The notes below the pieces were generated by a model. The model was not told the origin of the DNA and made no database searches. It saw nothing but the letters and a program-made list of their open reading frames with translations. A stretch of DNA of 15,415 bases, from contig JALNWB010000090.1 of the NCBI GenBank assembly GCA_023231105.1, forward strand, positions 1 through 15,415, given 5' to 3'. The position numbers and the translations under genes were made by a program. The first letter of the stretch is position 1, and every line of letters starts with the position of its first letter. Below are positions 14,749-15,415 of this stretch, piece by piece. The DNA is from Ignavibacteriaceae bacterium. Its GTDB lineage: Bacteria; Bacteroidota; Ignavibacteria; Ignavibacteriales; Ignavibacteriaceae.

Positions 14749-15415
14749 TTAAATTGGTCGAATATATTCAATTCTTATAGCACGATCAGCGGAAGCGGCG
14801 CTCCATTTTTTATTGTTGAGCAAATCGCGCAGATCAAATCCAAGTGTTAAGCCTTCGCCCACGGACCATCGGATGCCAAGGTTCAAATACCCGTTCCCTT
14901 TGCCATAAAATCTTGCCGCGTTATCGTTAAACGCAAAATCATATTCTAACACTGCAGAAATCTTTTTCCCGATTGTTTTTTCGGCACCGATCATTAAATT
15001 TATAAAATTATCTCCGTCTTTGCTTTCAAGAGAATAGTTGGCTGCAGCATTTAAACTTAAGTAGCCGAGAAATTGAAAATTCTTTGAACCGCTTACAAAA
15101 AAACCGGGAGATTTAATACTGTAACGATTTGTCGAATCAGAAAATTCACCTTTTCCTTGCGAATCAAACCCCAAGGTTAATGAAGGATAAGAAAGTGATT
15201 CCCCTGAAATCCGAAAGCGTAAATTTACGCCGGGATATTTATACCATTTCGGTGAACCGGAACCAATGATGTTTGCCCCGCCATAAGAAATACCGAAGGA
15301 GATATCCTGGAAAACTCCAACTTCCATTCTTCCTACAACAACTCCGTTTGGTAAAATATCATTTGAAACACCGACACTTCCTTTTTCAAGAATACCGGAA
15401 GAGGGCATATCAACC
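14749..15415 (-). CDS. Probable outer-membrane beta-barrel protein (5' end outside window)
   Basis: The visible 221 codons run off the window; an ATG at 15406-15408 is in frame, but the frame stays open to the edge and the sequence before the first barrel strand looks like mature protein (VDMPSSGILEKG), so the true start and signal peptide probably lie outside. The sequence has alternating amphipathic strands with turns, for example GRMEVGVFQDISFGISYGG, PGVNLRFRIS, TLGFDSQGKGEF, AANYSLESKDGDN, GYLNLGIRWSV and the final IRIEYIRPI, a pattern typical of a roughly 12-strand outer-membrane barrel. I know similar PSSGIL...GISYGG...VNLRFR proteins as conserved outer-membrane proteins of Ignavibacteria-type genomes, without a defined function. 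It is the first gene seen in the unit with crcB, DUF190 and rlpA. Confidence 0.7.
   Translation of the reverse strand, partial: VDMPSSGILEKGSVGVSNDILPNGVVVGRMEVGVFQDISFGISYGGANIIGSGSPKWYKYPGVNLRFRISGESLSYPSLTLGFDSQGKGEFSDSTNRYSIKSPGFFVSGSKNFQFLGYLSLNAAANYSLESKDGDNFINLMIGAEKTIGKKISAVLEYDFAFNDNAARFYGKGNGYLNLGIRWSVGEGLTLGFDLRDLLNNKKWSAASADRAIRIEYIRPI

Noticed and set aside
1..15415. CRISPR arrays, tRNA/rRNA genes, insertion sequences, defence systems
   Set aside because: No regularly spaced repeats, cloverleaf tails, transposase motifs or nuclease/toxin motifs were seen on either strand.

Overview
The window looks like a chromosomal segment of a member of the Bacteroidota/Chlorobiota/Ignavibacteriota lineage, most likely Ignavibacteria-like. 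Four things point there: a TonB-dependent receptor with an N-terminal carboxypeptidase-regulatory-like domain, a relic of a type IX secretion C-terminal sorting domain, promoters of the TTTG / TAnnTTTG type, and AT-rich coding with patchy Shine-Dalgarno use. The taxonomic call is inference from gene content; no rRNA is present.

Region 1 (1-4311, + strand) encodes the pyruvate dehydrogenase complex: the 3' part of aceE (E1, homodimeric type), aceF (E2 with two lipoyl domains) and lpdA (E3). A compact palindromic element of repeat type lies between aceF and lpdA. Region 2 (4442-5740, +) is a lipoprotein with a GH43/GH130-like five-bladed propeller. It ends at a strong bidirectional terminator shared with the convergent receptor gene.

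Region 3 (5787-9100) is a minus-strand unit in which a TetR-family regulator precedes a TonB-dependent receptor by 18 bp. A 13-bp palindrome that looks like the regulator's own operator lies just upstream of tetR. Divergent to it (9101-10558, +) is a secreted M28 zinc aminopeptidase. Region 4 (10559-10800) holds a long hairpin, a decayed minus-strand fragment of a type IX sorting domain, and a promoter for the next gene.

Region 5 (10801-13572, +) is a large hybrid-input histidine kinase: NMT1/THI5-like periplasmic binding domain, TM, PAS, GAF, HisKA, HATPase. It has no response regulator beside it. Region 6 (13575-15415, -) is a tightly packed unit read as outer-membrane protein (5' end outside the window), crcB/fluC fluoride channel, DUF190 PII-like protein, RlpA-like lipoprotein. 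It converges on the kinase with only 2 bp between the stop codons.

There is no stretch longer than 300 bp without a gene, and I see no tRNA, rRNA, CRISPR array or intact mobile element. Most of the window is well-known housekeeping and envelope biology. The less ordinary parts are the TetR-receptor pair with its operator, the sorting-domain relic, the palindromic intergenic elements and the fluoride/envelope operon.
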